DNA of 35,189 nt. Origin: Oscillibacter sp. Its GTDB lineage: Bacteria; Bacillota; Clostridia; Oscillospirales; Oscillospiraceae. A program made the position numbers and the translations under genes. The stretch's first letter is position 1. Each line of letters opens with the position of its first letter. Shown here piece by piece: positions 23,794 to 31,494 of this stretch. The stretch spans positions 1 to 35,189 of the forward strand of contig VSMY01000008.1 in NCBI GenBank assembly GCA_009773995.1. Direction: 5' to 3'. The notes under the pieces were generated by a model, which was not told the origin of the DNA, did no database searches, and saw nothing but the letters and a program-made list of their open reading frames with translations.

Positions 23794-26700
23794 ATGAAGC
23801 AACTGCTGGAAAAACTGATGACCATTCCGGAGGCGGGGGAGCTCCTCCGCCGGGTGGAGGACGGCGGCTGTCCCGCCGCGGTAACGGGGCTTCAGCCCGT
23901 GCAGCGGGCCTGCCTGGGCGCGGCGATGGCCCGAGCGTCGGGCCGCCCGGCGGTCTTCGTCTGCGGCGACGAGGGGGAGGCCCGCCAGCTGGCCGGGGAT
24001 CTGGAGGCCCTTCTGGACGAGCCGCCGGTGACGCTGCTGGCCCGGGAGTGGCGGCTGCGCCCTGGGGCGGTGTCCTCCCGTGACTGGGAGCGGGGCCGCC
24101 TGGCGGCGCTGTACGCCATGGCCCAGGGCGTTCCCAAGGCCGTTGTGGCCACCGCAGACGCCCTGATGGCCCGGACCATGCCTCCGGAACTGCTGAGGGA
24201 CTTGTCCTTCATTCTGAAAGTGGGAGAGCGCGAGGATCTGAACGGTTTGTCGGACCGGCTTCTCTCCGCCGGGTATGTCCGCTGCCAGCAGGTGGAGGGC
24301 GTGGGCCAGTTCGCCCTCCGGGGCGGTATTCTGGACGTGTTCTCCCCCCTGATGGACCAGCCGGTCCGCTGTGAGTTCTTCGACGACGAGATCGATTCCA
24401 TGGGGGCCTTTGATCCCGGTACCCAGCGGCGGACGGTGAATCTGGATTCCGCCCTGATTCTCCCCGCCGCCGAGGTCCTGCCCCGGCAGGCGAAGGGAGG
24501 ACTGGAGGGCCTGGGGGAAAAGCTCCTGGCCCTGGCGGGAAAGCTGGAGAAGAAAGGCGCCCCCGCCGCCGCCCCTCTCCGGGAGGACGGCGAGCGCCTG
24601 AAAAACGGTTCCGTCCCCGAGGGAATGGACCGCTATCTGGCCGCCGTCTATCCCAAGGCCGCCGCCGGAGCCCACTATCTGCCCCAGGACGCCCTGGTGT
24701 TCCTTTGCGAGGCGGGCCGGGTGGACGAGCGGGTGAAGGGAGCGCTGCTCCAAAACCGGCAGGACCTGGAGACTTTGATGGAGGCTGGAATTTTGGCGGG
24801 GGACTACGCGAAGCTGCTCCTCTCCGCCGAGGAGCTCTACGCCGCCTTGGAGGACTTCCCGGTTATCATGGCGGGCGCTCTGCCCACTTCCCGTTATCCA
24901 TACCCGCCCAAGGGCCTTTTGAGCGTCAACGCCCGGCAGCTCAGCTCCTATGGCGGCAGCCTGGAGACCGCCGTCGCGGACCTGGAGCAATACCGGGAAA
25001 ACGGCAGCGCCGTGCTGCTGCTCTGCGGCGGGGAGACGAGGGCGAAAAACCTGCACCATCTTCTTTCGGAGCGGGGTATCCCCGCCGCCCTGGATATAAA
25101 GGGAACCGCCATGCCGGGCCCTGGAGAAGTGAGGATATCCATAGGGGCTCTCTCCGCCGGGTGCGAGTGGCCCGCCTTGAAGCTGGCGGTGTTGACGGAG
25201 GGGCAGCTGATCGCCCCCTCCCGAAAGCGGGCCAAGCTGAAAAAGGACTCCAACCGCCGGAAAATCCAGTCCTACACCGACCTGAGACCTGGAGACCTGG
25301 TGGTTCACGCCCATCACGGCGTGGGCCGCTTCGCGGGCATTCAGCGGATGCCGGTGGACGGCGTGGAAAAGGACTATATCAAAATCGACTACGCCGGGGG
25401 AGACTGCCTCTATGTTCCCGCCACGGCGCTGGACCTGGTGAGCAAGTATATCGGCGGCGGAGAGGACGGCGAGACAGGACGGAAGCTGAACAAGCTGGGA
25501 GGCGCCGAGTGGGCCAAGCAGAAAACTCGGGCCAAGAAGGCCGTCAAGGACCTGGCCAAGGGCCTGACAAAGCTCTACGCTGAGCGCCAGCGCCGCCCCG
25601 GCTTTGCGTTTTCTCAGGACTCCCCCTGGCAGCGGGAGTTTGAGGAGGCGTTTCCCTATGCGGAGACCGACGACCAGCTCCGGGCGGTGGCGGAGATCAA
25701 GAAGGACATGGAGCGTCCCCGGCCCATGGACCGTCTCCTCTGCGGCGACGTGGGCTACGGCAAGACGGAGGTGGCCCTCCGGGCGGTGATGAAGTGCGTG
25801 CTGGACGGGAAACAGGCGGCCATCCTGGTGCCCACCACCGTCCTGGCCCAGCAGCACTACGCCACGGCTATGGGCCGCTTCCGGGACTTCCCGGTAAAAA
25901 TCGAGGTCCTGTCCCGCTTCACGCCGTCCAAGGACCAAAAGCGCATCCTGGAGGCGGCGAAGGAGGGCCGGGTGGACCTTCTCATCGGCACCCACAAGCT
26001 GCTGCAAAAGGGCATGGAGTTCAAGGACCTGGGCCTGCTCATCATCGACGAGGAGCAGCGCTTCGGCGTCACCCACAAGGAGCGGCTGAAGGAGATGAGC
26101 CGCCAGGTGGACGTGCTGACCCTATCCGCCACGCCCATCCCCCGAACGCTGAACATGGCCCTGTCGGGCCTGCGGGACATGTCCACCATCGAGGAGCCCC
26201 CGGCGGACCGCCAGCCGGTCCAGACCTACGTGCTGGAGCACGACTGGGCGATTTTGGAGGACGCCATGCGCAAGGAGCTCAGCCGGGGCGGGCAGATTTA
26301 CTACCTCCACAACCGGGTGGAGAGCATTGACCGCACTGCCTCCCGCATTCAGAAAATGCTGGGTCCCGAGGTCCGCGTGGTCACCGGCCACGGGAAGATG
26401 AGCGAGCAGGAGCTGTCCTCCGTCATGCGGGCCATGGTGGAGGGAGAGGCGGATGTGCTGGTCTGCACCACCATCATAGAGACGGGAATCGACATCTCCA
26501 ATGTCAACACCTTGATTATCGAGGACGCGGACAAAATGGGCCTGGCCCAGCTCCACCAGATCCGGGGCCGCATCGGCCGCAGCGCCCGGCGGGCCTACGC
26601 CTATCTGACCTTCCGGAAGGGGAAGGTGCTCCAGGAGATCGCGGCAAAGCGCCTCTCCGCCATCCGGGAGTACGTGGAGTTTGGCTCCGGCTTCCGCATC

Positions 26701-27294
26701 GCCATGCGGGATTTGGAGATCCGGGGGGCGGGGAACCTCCTGGGCCCGGAGCAGTCCGGGTATCTCATGAGCGTGGGCTACGACCTCTATCTGAAGCTTC
26801 TGGAGGAGGCGGTGCTGGAGGAGCGGGGAGAGGAGAAGCAGATCGAGACCGAGTGCTCCGCCGACCTGACGGTCAACGCCAACATCCCGGAGCGTTATGT
26901 TTCCTCTCCGGAGCAGCGGATGGACCTCTACCGCCGCATTGCCGCCATCCGCTCCAACGACGACGCGTCGGACCTGCTGGACGAGCTTTTGGACCGCTAC
27001 GGCGAGGCTCCCAAGCCGGTGCTGGCCCTGCTGGACGTGGCCCTCCTGCGGGCGGCGGCGGCAAGGGCGGGAGTGTCGGACATTACCCAGAAAAAAGACG
27101 TCCTGCGCTTCCAGCTGGCGGTCTTCCGCCCGGAGGCGGTGGTAAAGGTCTGCGGGCTGAACAAGTACCGCCAGCGCCTGACCGTGGCCGCCGGGGAGGA
27201 CCCGGCCCTGAAGCTGAGGCTGAAGCCCGGAGCGGACGCCTTGGAGAGCGCCATGGAGCTGGTGGAGGATTTGAAGCTGCAGATACAGGGCTAA
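23794..27294 (+). CDS. mfd: Transcription-repair coupling factor Mfd
   Basis: Mfd is a DNA translocase that removes RNA polymerase stalled at lesions and recruits UvrA. The 1166 residues show UvrB-like N-terminal domains (about 1-350), the RNA polymerase-interacting CarD-like domain (about 490-560, DLRPGDLVVHAHHGVGRF), the RecG-like helicase with Walker A GDVGYGKT (651-658) and DEEQ (752-755), ATPIPRTL, and a TRCF C-terminal domain. The start is ATG 23794 with AAAGGGAG at 5 nt; a TTG at 23773 overlaps pth but lacks a site. The pth-mfd-foldase order is common in clostridia. Confidence 0.96.
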   Translation: MKQLLEKLMTIPEAGELLRRVEDGGCPAAVTGLQPVQRACLGAAMARASGRPAVFVCGDEGEARQLAGDLEALLDEPPVTLLAREWRLRPGAVSSRDWERGRLAALYAMAQGVPKAVVATADALMARTMPPELLRDLSFILKVGEREDLNGLSDRLLSAGYVRCQQVEGVGQFALRGGILDVFSPLMDQPVRCEFFDDEIDSMGAFDPGTQRRTVNLDSALILPAAEVLPRQAKGGLEGLGEKLLALAGKLEKKGAPAAAPLREDGERLKNGSVPEGMDRYLAAVYPKAAAGAHYLPQDALVFLCEAGRVDERVKGALLQNRQDLETLMEAGILAGDYAKLLLSAEELYAALEDFPVIMAGALPTSRYPYPPKGLLSVNARQLSSYGGSLETAVADLEQYRENGSAVLLLCGGETRAKNLHHLLSERGIPAALDIKGTAMPGPGEVRISIGALSAGCEWPALKLAVLTEGQLIAPSRKRAKLKKDSNRRKIQSYTDLRPGDLVVHAHHGVGRFAGIQRMPVDGVEKDYIKIDYAGGDCLYVPATALDLVSKYIGGGEDGETGRKLNKLGGAEWAKQKTRAKKAVKDLAKGLTKLYAERQRRPGFAFSQDSPWQREFEEAFPYAETDDQLRAVAEIKKDMERPRPMDRLLCGDVGYGKTEVALRAVMKCVLDGKQAAILVPTTVLAQQHYATAMGRFRDFPVKIEVLSRFTPSKDQKRILEAAKEGRVDLLIGTHKLLQKGMEFKDLGLLIIDEEQRFGVTHKERLKEMSRQVDVLTLSATPIPRTLNMALSGLRDMSTIEEPPADRQPVQTYVLEHDWAILEDAMRKELSRGGQIYYLHNRVESIDRTASRIQKMLGPEVRVVTGHGKMSEQELSSVMRAMVEGEADVLVCTTIIETGIDISNVNTLIIEDADKMGLAQLHQIRGRIGRSARRAYAYLTFRKGKVLQEIAAKRLSAIREYVEFGSGFRIAMRDLEIRGAGNLLGPEQSGYLMSVGYDLYLKLLEEAVLEERGEEKQIETECSADLTVNANIPERYVSSPEQRMDLYRRIAAIRSNDDASDLLDELLDRYGEAPKPVLALLDVALLRAAAARAGVSDITQKKDVLRFQLAVFRPEAVVKVCGLNKYRQRLTVAAGEDPALKLRLKPGADALESAMELVEDLKLQIQG

Positions 27295-27300
27295 AAGCAG

Positions 27301-27323
27301 AGCGGGGGTCCCAGGCCCCCGCT
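27301..27323 (+). terminator. Terminator after mfd
   Basis: AGCGGGGG (27301-27308) and CCCCCGCT (27316-27323) form an 8-bp GC stem with a 7-nt loop, 6 nt after the mfd stop, followed by TTGTCAT. The U-tract is short, so termination may be partial. Confidence 0.6.
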
Positions 27324-27355
27324 TTGTCATATCTCCCGCCACCCGCCCATATAAT
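27324..27355 (+). promoter_or_regulatory. Possible promoter of the foldase gene
   Basis: TATAAT (27350-27355) is a perfect -10. TTGTCA (27324-27329) resembles a -35 but stands 20 nt away, so the spacing is poor, and it overlaps the end of the mfd terminator. Confidence 0.4.
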
Positions 27356-27391
27356 GGTTGGGACAACCTCATGATGGGAGGAGTGGGAGCG

Positions 27392-28396
27392 ATGCGGAAA
27401 CGGATGGCGGCCCTGACCCTGGCCCTCTGCCTGGGACTCAGCGGCTGCGCGGTGAAAAAGGAGGAGGAAAACGCCTCCCTGCTGGGCCGGGCGGCGGAGC
27501 TGGGGGAGGAGCTGGTCCTGCTGACCGTAGACGGCCGGGAGGTCCCCGCCTGGCGGTATCTCTACTGGCTGGCCTTCACCTGCGACCAGGTCCGGGAGAA
27601 GTACAAGGACGCCGGCCTGTCCCTGGACTGGGAGACCCCGGTCCCCGGCGGCACTCTGGCGGACTACGCCAAGGACCAGGCCCTGGCCAACACGGCCCTC
27701 TACGCCACGGTGGAGAACTGGGCGGAGCGGTACGGCTGCGCCCTCAGCGAGCGGGAGCGGGCGGCCCTGGCGGAGACCTGGGAGGAGCAGTCCGCGGCCC
27801 ACGGCGGGGAAGAGGCGTACTTAAAGGAGCTGGCGGCCCTGGGACTGGACCGCCTCCGTTCCGAGGAGCTGTCGGAGGTGGGGATGCTCTACGCCAAGCT
27901 CTACGACCTCTGCCTGACAGAGGGCAGCGAGCTCTCAGGTCTTCTGGAGAACACGGACGGCCTGACGGTGGACCGTATTCTGATTTCCGCCGGGGAGGAC
28001 CGGGAGGCGGCCCGGGAGAAGGCGGCGGAGGTCTTCTCCCGCCTCAACGGCGCGGAGGATCCGGCGGCGGCCTTTTCCGCCCTGGCGGCGGAGGGAGACG
28101 ACGCGGCGGGCCCCCGGACCCTCCTGCCGGGAGACGGGACCCTGCCCCCGGCGCTGGAGGAAGCGGCACAGGCTCTGGAGGAGGGCCAATGCTCCGGTAT
28201 TTTGGAATCGGAGGAGGGCTTTTCCATACTTCGCCGTCTGGTCTTTCAGGGAGAGGCCCTGGCGGGAGAGGCCTTTGACCGCCTGCTCCAGGCCGCCGCT
28301 GAGGAAGCCCTGGTCCAGACCGCTCCGGCCTATGATAACTTGGACGCCGCTGCGTTTGATGAGGCGCTGGCGGAACTGCGGGCGGAGAAGACGTAA
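27392..28396 (+). CDS. Lipoprotein foldase, PpiC/SurA-like
   Basis: The 334-residue product has a lipoprotein signal peptide with lipobox LSGC (about Cys19), so it should be anchored outside the membrane. A SurA-type helical N-terminal part (about 40-180) precedes a weak parvulin-like region: TVDRILIS, then EAAREKAAEVFSRL, FSALAAEGDD, LPPALEEAAQALEEGQCSGILESEEGFSILRRL. That order matches PpiC isomerase domains (handle, G-rich turn, final GEVS-like and GFSI strands), though several catalytic residues of typical parvulins are not evident. ATG 27392 with GGAGGAG (27377-27383) at 8 nt is preferred over ATGs at 27371/27374. Role inferred: folding of secreted proteins. Confidence 0.8.
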   Translation: MRKRMAALTLALCLGLSGCAVKKEEENASLLGRAAELGEELVLLTVDGREVPAWRYLYWLAFTCDQVREKYKDAGLSLDWETPVPGGTLADYAKDQALANTALYATVENWAERYGCALSERERAALAETWEEQSAAHGGEEAYLKELAALGLDRLRSEELSEVGMLYAKLYDLCLTEGSELSGLLENTDGLTVDRILISAGEDREAAREKAAEVFSRLNGAEDPAAAFSALAAEGDDAAGPRTLLPGDGTLPPALEEAAQALEEGQCSGILESEEGFSILRRLVFQGEALAGEAFDRLLQAAAEEALVQTAPAYDNLDAAAFDEALAELRAEKT

Positions 28397-28453
28397 GCCC
28401 TCCGTTTCCAAAAACCGGGAAGCAGGGTCGGCGTGGGATTGGAAATCGATGGA

Positions 28454-28602
28454 TTTTCGTCACCTTGACGAAAACGCCCCACATTTTGTCAAAGATTTAA
28501 CGAAATTGTAAAACCTGGCGCAAGACCATTGACGAAACAGAGAGGAGTCTCTATAATGATACACAGAGAAAGGCGGCCGGCGGCTTGTCAAAAAATTGGC
28601 AA
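28454..28602 (+). promoter_or_regulatory. Complex operator region of the thiolase gene
   Basis: Several ordered elements are visible. TTTTCGTCA/TGACGAAAA (28454-28462 and 28466-28474) is a perfect 9-bp inverted repeat. TTRACGAAA occurs at 28465, 28497 and 28529, exactly 32 bp apart, the last overlapping the -35. Two 18-bp inverted repeats, TTGTCAA-N4-TTAACGA (28486-28503) and TTGTCAA-N4-TTGGCAA (28585-28602), resemble the clostridial Rex box TTGTTAA-N4-TTAACAA and lie 99 bp apart on both sides of the promoter. Redox control through Rex is established for thl genes in clostridia; here it is a prediction. Confidence 0.6.
28529..28557 (+). promoter_or_regulatory. Promoter of the thiolase gene
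   Basis: TTGACG (28529-28534), 17 nt and a perfect TATAAT (28552-28557) form a strong promoter 120 nt before the ATG. This leaves a leader of about 110 nt containing GC-rich stretches. Confidence 0.85.
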
Positions 28603-28677
28603 TCCGCGCCCCGCCTTGCCCGCTGCGACTCCGGCGGCCCGCCGAGCCGCCAAAATATTACAAAACGGAGGAACATC

Positions 28678-29934
28678 ATGAAAGATCTTTATGTCGTGAA
28701 CTGCTGCCGTACCGCCATCGGCTCCTTTGGCGGCAGTCTGAAAAACACTCCCGCCGCGGAGCTGGGCGCGATCGTGGTCAAAGAGGCCCTGAACCGCGCC
28801 GGTGTGGCGCCGGAGAACGTGGATGAGGTCATGTTCGGCTGCATCCTCACCGCCGCCCAGGGCCAGAACGTGGCCCGCCAGGTCTCCATCAAGGCCGGCA
28901 TTCCCTATTCCGTTCCCGCCTACACCGTGGGCATGGTCTGCGGCTCCGGCATGAAGTCTCTCATCGAGGGCGCCCGCTCCATCCTGGCCGGGGATTCCGA
29001 CATCGTGGTCTGCGGCGGCACCGAGAACATGAGCGCCGCTCCCTTCGCCTCCATGGACGCCCGCTGGGGTGCCCGCATGGGCGACAAAAAGCTGGTGGAC
29101 ACCATGATCAAGGACGGCCTCTGGGACGCCTATAACAACTACCACATGGGAACCACAGCGGAAAATATCAATGATATCTGGGGCATCACCCGCCAGGAGC
29201 AGGACGAGTTCGCCGCCGCCTCCCAGCAGAAGACCGAGGCCGCCCAGAAGGCCGGCAAATTCGAGGCCGAGATCGTCCCCGTCCCCGTGAAGGTGAAAAA
29301 GCAGGTTGTGGACTTCAAGGTCGACGAGTTCCCCAAGGCCGGCGTCACCGCCGAGGGCATCGCGAAGCTCCGCGGCGCGTTCCCCGTGGGCCCCGAGTCC
29401 CCCAATCCCGAGGTGGTCCATACCTTCGAGGTCACCGGCAAGAAGGAAACCGAGGACAAGGGCCAGCAGCGGGTCACCGCGGCCAATGCCTCCGGAATCA
29501 ACGACGGCGCGGCGGCCATCATCCTGGCCTCCGGCGAGGCTGTTGAAAAGTACGGCCTGAAGCCCATGGCCAAGCTCATCGGCTGGGGCCAGGGCGGCGT
29601 GGATCCCAAGATTATGGGCGTGGGCCCCGTGCCCGCCTCCCGTCAGGCCATGGCGAAAGCCGGCGTGACCATCGACGACATTGACCTCATCGAGGCCAAC
29701 GAGGCCTTTGCGGCCCAGTCCATCGCCGTGGGCCGGGAGCTGGGCTTCGACCCCGCCAAGCTGAATGTCAACGGCGGAGCCATCGCCCTGGGCCACCCCG
29801 TGGGCGCTTCCGGCGCGCGGATCATCGTCACCCTGCTCCACGAGATGCAGAAGCGCCCCGAGGCCAAGAAGGGCCTGGCCACCCTCTGCATCGGCGGCGG
29901 CATGGGCGTCGCCACCGTCTTCGAGAAGTGCTGA
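28678..29934 (+). CDS. thlA: Acetyl-CoA C-acetyltransferase (thiolase)
   Basis: Thiolase condenses two acetyl-CoA to acetoacetyl-CoA, the entry to butyrate-type fermentation. The protein has 418 residues. Catalytic residues are in GMVCGSGMKS (nucleophile Cys about 88), GHPVGASGARI (His) and the second Cys in CIGGGMG; NEAFAAQ and ASGINDGAAAI are also typical. Compared with 392-residue clostridial ThlA, about 25 residues are inserted between F235 and V266 (from VGPESPNPEV to KKETEDKGQQ). ATG 28678 follows GGAGGA (28667-28672); the upstream frame crosses the leader. No crt/bcd genes follow, so the rest of the pathway must be elsewhere. Confidence 0.95.
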   Translation: MKDLYVVNCCRTAIGSFGGSLKNTPAAELGAIVVKEALNRAGVAPENVDEVMFGCILTAAQGQNVARQVSIKAGIPYSVPAYTVGMVCGSGMKSLIEGARSILAGDSDIVVCGGTENMSAAPFASMDARWGARMGDKKLVDTMIKDGLWDAYNNYHMGTTAENINDIWGITRQEQDEFAAASQQKTEAAQKAGKFEAEIVPVPVKVKKQVVDFKVDEFPKAGVTAEGIAKLRGAFPVGPESPNPEVVHTFEVTGKKETEDKGQQRVTAANASGINDGAAAIILASGEAVEKYGLKPMAKLIGWGQGGVDPKIMGVGPVPASRQAMAKAGVTIDDIDLIEANEAFAAQSIAVGRELGFDPAKLNVNGGAIALGHPVGASGARIIVTLLHEMQKRPEAKKGLATLCIGGGMGVATVFEKC

Positions 29935-30019
29935 TACTTTTTCTCGGAGAGACTGTAACGACACTTGATTTCGCAAAGCGAAATCTTAGTGGAGTACGTC
30001 CCGGAAGGGGAAAAGTATC
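29933..30019 (+). other. Large imperfect hairpin or MITE-like element after the thiolase gene
   Basis: GATACTTTT (29933-29941, starting inside the stop codon) is the exact inverted repeat of AAAAGTATC (30011-30019). In the middle GATTTCGC-AAA-GCGAAATC (29967-29985) is a perfect 8-bp hairpin, flanked by CACT/AGTG. The whole 87 bp can fold as one long stem. It could be a small palindromic repeat element or an mRNA 3' structure. Confidence 0.45.
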
Positions 30020-30099
30020 CAAAAAGAGCTTTAGCGCGCTCTGGTTGTCTGGAGATCATCCGGGCTGGAGCGACGGCAACGTAGAATTGCTGAGTTTAC

Positions 30100-30125
30100 A
30101 AAGAGGGGCCTTCGGGTCCCTCTTT
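30100..30125 (+). terminator. UUCG-capped hairpin before the VOC gene
   Basis: AAAGAGGGGCC-TTCG-GGTCCCTCTTT forms an 11-bp stem (one G-U pair) with a stable UUCG tetraloop. The U-rich 3' arm CUCUUU gives partial terminator character. It ends 6 nt before the ribosome site of the VOC gene, so it might act as an attenuator. Confidence 0.6.
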
Positions 30126-30145
30126 GGCTGTGAGGAGAGATGTAC

Positions 30146-30544
30146 ATGAACGAGCATTATCGGGGCCTGGGCCATGTGGCCGTTTACACGCAGGATATGG
30201 AAGAGAGCATCGCTTTTTATGAGAAGCTGGGCGGCTCCGTAAAGGGCCGGGGCGGGGTCCCCACGCCGGAGGGGGAGAAGAAGCTGGCGCTGGTGTCCTA
30301 TGGCGGCATCACGCTGGAACTGATTCAGAGCCCTGGGGCTATGCCCATGGGAGAGGGAAATGTTCCCCACTTCGCCATCCTGGTGGACGATTTGGACGCC
30401 GCGGCGGCGGCAGTCCGGGCTGCGGGCGTCGACACCTTCCTGACGCCGTCGAAAAAGGTCCTGCCGGAGCTCTTCGGGGGCTTGCAGAACTGGTTTTTCA
30501 CCGGCCCTTCTGGGGAACAGATTGAGTTATTGCAAATGCTGTAA
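30146..30544 (+). CDS. VOC family (glyoxalase/bleomycin resistance-type) metalloprotein
   Basis: The 132-residue protein has two betaalphabetabetabeta modules of the vicinal oxygen chelate fold. The four metal ligands H10 (GHVAVY), E58 (ITLELIQ), H75 (PHFAILVDD) and E127 (EQIELLQ) are all present, as in glyoxalase I and methylmalonyl-CoA epimerase, so it should bind a metal and be catalytic. Substrate is not decidable. ATG 30146 with GAGGAG at 8 nt is preferred over ATG 30140, which is 2 nt from the site. It follows the thiolase gene and may belong to acyl-CoA metabolism, but this is only a neighbour-based guess. Confidence 0.88.
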   Translation: MNEHYRGLGHVAVYTQDMEESIAFYEKLGGSVKGRGGVPTPEGEKKLALVSYGGITLELIQSPGAMPMGEGNVPHFAILVDDLDAAAAAVRAAGVDTFLTPSKKVLPELFGGLQNWFFTGPSGEQIELLQML

Positions 30545-30547
30545 AGG

Positions 30548-30581
30548 AAAAGAGCCTTCACCTCTTGGTGAAAGCTCTTTT
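30548..30581. terminator. Bidirectional terminator between the VOC gene and the glsB-like gene
   Basis: AAAAGAGC and TTCACC pair with GGTGAA and GCTCTTTT around a TCTT loop, with one C/A mismatch. The plus strand continues TTATTT, and the minus strand ends in TTTTCCTTT, so it works for both converging units. Confidence 0.85.
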
Positions 30582-30598
30582 TATTTGCCCGGCGAGGG

Positions 30599-30844
30599 TC
30601 AGTGAAACAGTTTCCGCCCGAGCCAGATAAAGAGGCACGCGCCCGCGACGCTGACGATTAGGTTGGCAATCCAGCCGTGGGCGTAAAAGCCCAGCAGGCC
30701 GAAGACCGCGCCGCCTACGGCGGATCCCACGATGCCGATTAAAATGTTGCGGAGCAGGCTGCCCTCGGCGTCCATCAGCTTCCCGGCAATCCAGCCCACC
30801 AGCGCGCCCATAATCAGGGAGCCAAGCAGTCCAAACAAATGCAT
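30599..30844 (-). CDS. GlsB/YeaQ/YmgE family small membrane protein
   Basis: The 81-residue protein has three hydrophobic segments (about 2-22, 31-53 and 57-76) and the pattern GWIAGKLM, NILIGIVGSAVGGAVFGLLG that marks the transglycosylase-associated/GlsB family. Members are small inner-membrane proteins often linked to envelope stress, with no defined reaction. ATG 30844 follows AAGGAG at 8 nt and lies 16 nt after the radical SAM gene, so it is the last gene of the tatD operon. Confidence 0.88.
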   Translation of the reverse strand: MHLFGLLGSLIMGALVGWIAGKLMDAEGSLLRNILIGIVGSAVGGAVFGLLGFYAHGWIANLIVSVAGACLFIWLGRKLFH

Positions 30845-30860
30845 AATCTACGCTCCTTCC

Positions 30861-31481
30861 TCAATCCTCAATATATTCCCGCACCCGGTAAACCGCGCCG
30901 ATTTCCTCCTCGCAGATTTTCCGGCAGTTTTCGATCTCTTCCTTGGGGATGGTGTCCACCACCGTCATCATTACCGTGGGCACATACTGCCGGAGCTCCT
31001 TGGCGAAGGACTTCATAGCCTCGTAGGCTCCGTTTTGGGCCGGGTGGCAGAGGGCGTTGTACTTCTCCGCCGTGTCGGTGTTCAAGGAGATGGACACCAT
31101 GTCGAACCGCCCGGCAAAGTCCGGGCAGATATCCCGGCCGTGGATGAGATTTCCGGTGCCGTTGGTGTCCATGCGGACGAAGGGTTTTTTGCCCTTGGCC
31201 TTCAATTGGTCGACGACCCAGCAGATATCGTCGACGCGGTAGCTGGGCTCGCCGAAGCCGCAGAAGACCAGCTGCTTGTACTGGGACAGGTCCCGGCTTT
31301 CGATATCCGCCAGGATTTCTTCCTTCGTGGGTTCCCGCTCCAACCAGAGATTGTGGGTGTAAATGCTCCCTCCGTGTCCGTTGTGCCGGAGGCAGAATTC
31401 GCAGTTGAAGTTGCAGCGGTTGGTGACGTTGACATACAGGTTTTCCCCGTATTCGTAAGTGATGGTAAAGCCTTTTTCCAT
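30861..31481 (-). CDS. Radical SAM protein, TatD-associated (TIGR04038-like)
   Basis: This is a short 206-residue radical SAM enzyme. The iron-sulfur cluster cysteines are C23, C27 and C30 (CNFNCEFC, CX3CX2C), followed by the SAM-binding VFCGFGEPSY and the RMDTNGTG and DMVSISLNT strands. It resembles the family noted for occurring beside tatD (TIGR04038), whose substrate is unknown, and tatD is indeed two genes upstream. It lacks a C-terminal auxiliary-cluster (SPASM) domain. The start is ATG 31481 with AAAGGAG at 8 nt; longer frames would overlap the lipoprotein gene. I infer modification or repair of a nucleic acid or small molecule, without evidence for which. Confidence 0.85.
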   Translation of the reverse strand: MEKGFTITYEYGENLYVNVTNRCNFNCEFCLRHNGHGGSIYTHNLWLEREPTKEEILADIESRDLSQYKQLVFCGFGEPSYRVDDICWVVDQLKAKGKKPFVRMDTNGTGNLIHGRDICPDFAGRFDMVSISLNTDTAEKYNALCHPAQNGAYEAMKSFAKELRQYVPTVMMTVVDTIPKEEIENCRKICEEEIGAVYRVREYIED

Positions 31482-31494
31482 AGCCGGTACTCCT

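Noticed and set aside
28585..28677. Upstream extension of the thiolase frame
   Set aside because: It starts within the Rex-like repeat in the leader, without a ribosome site; GGAGGA precedes the ATG at 28678.
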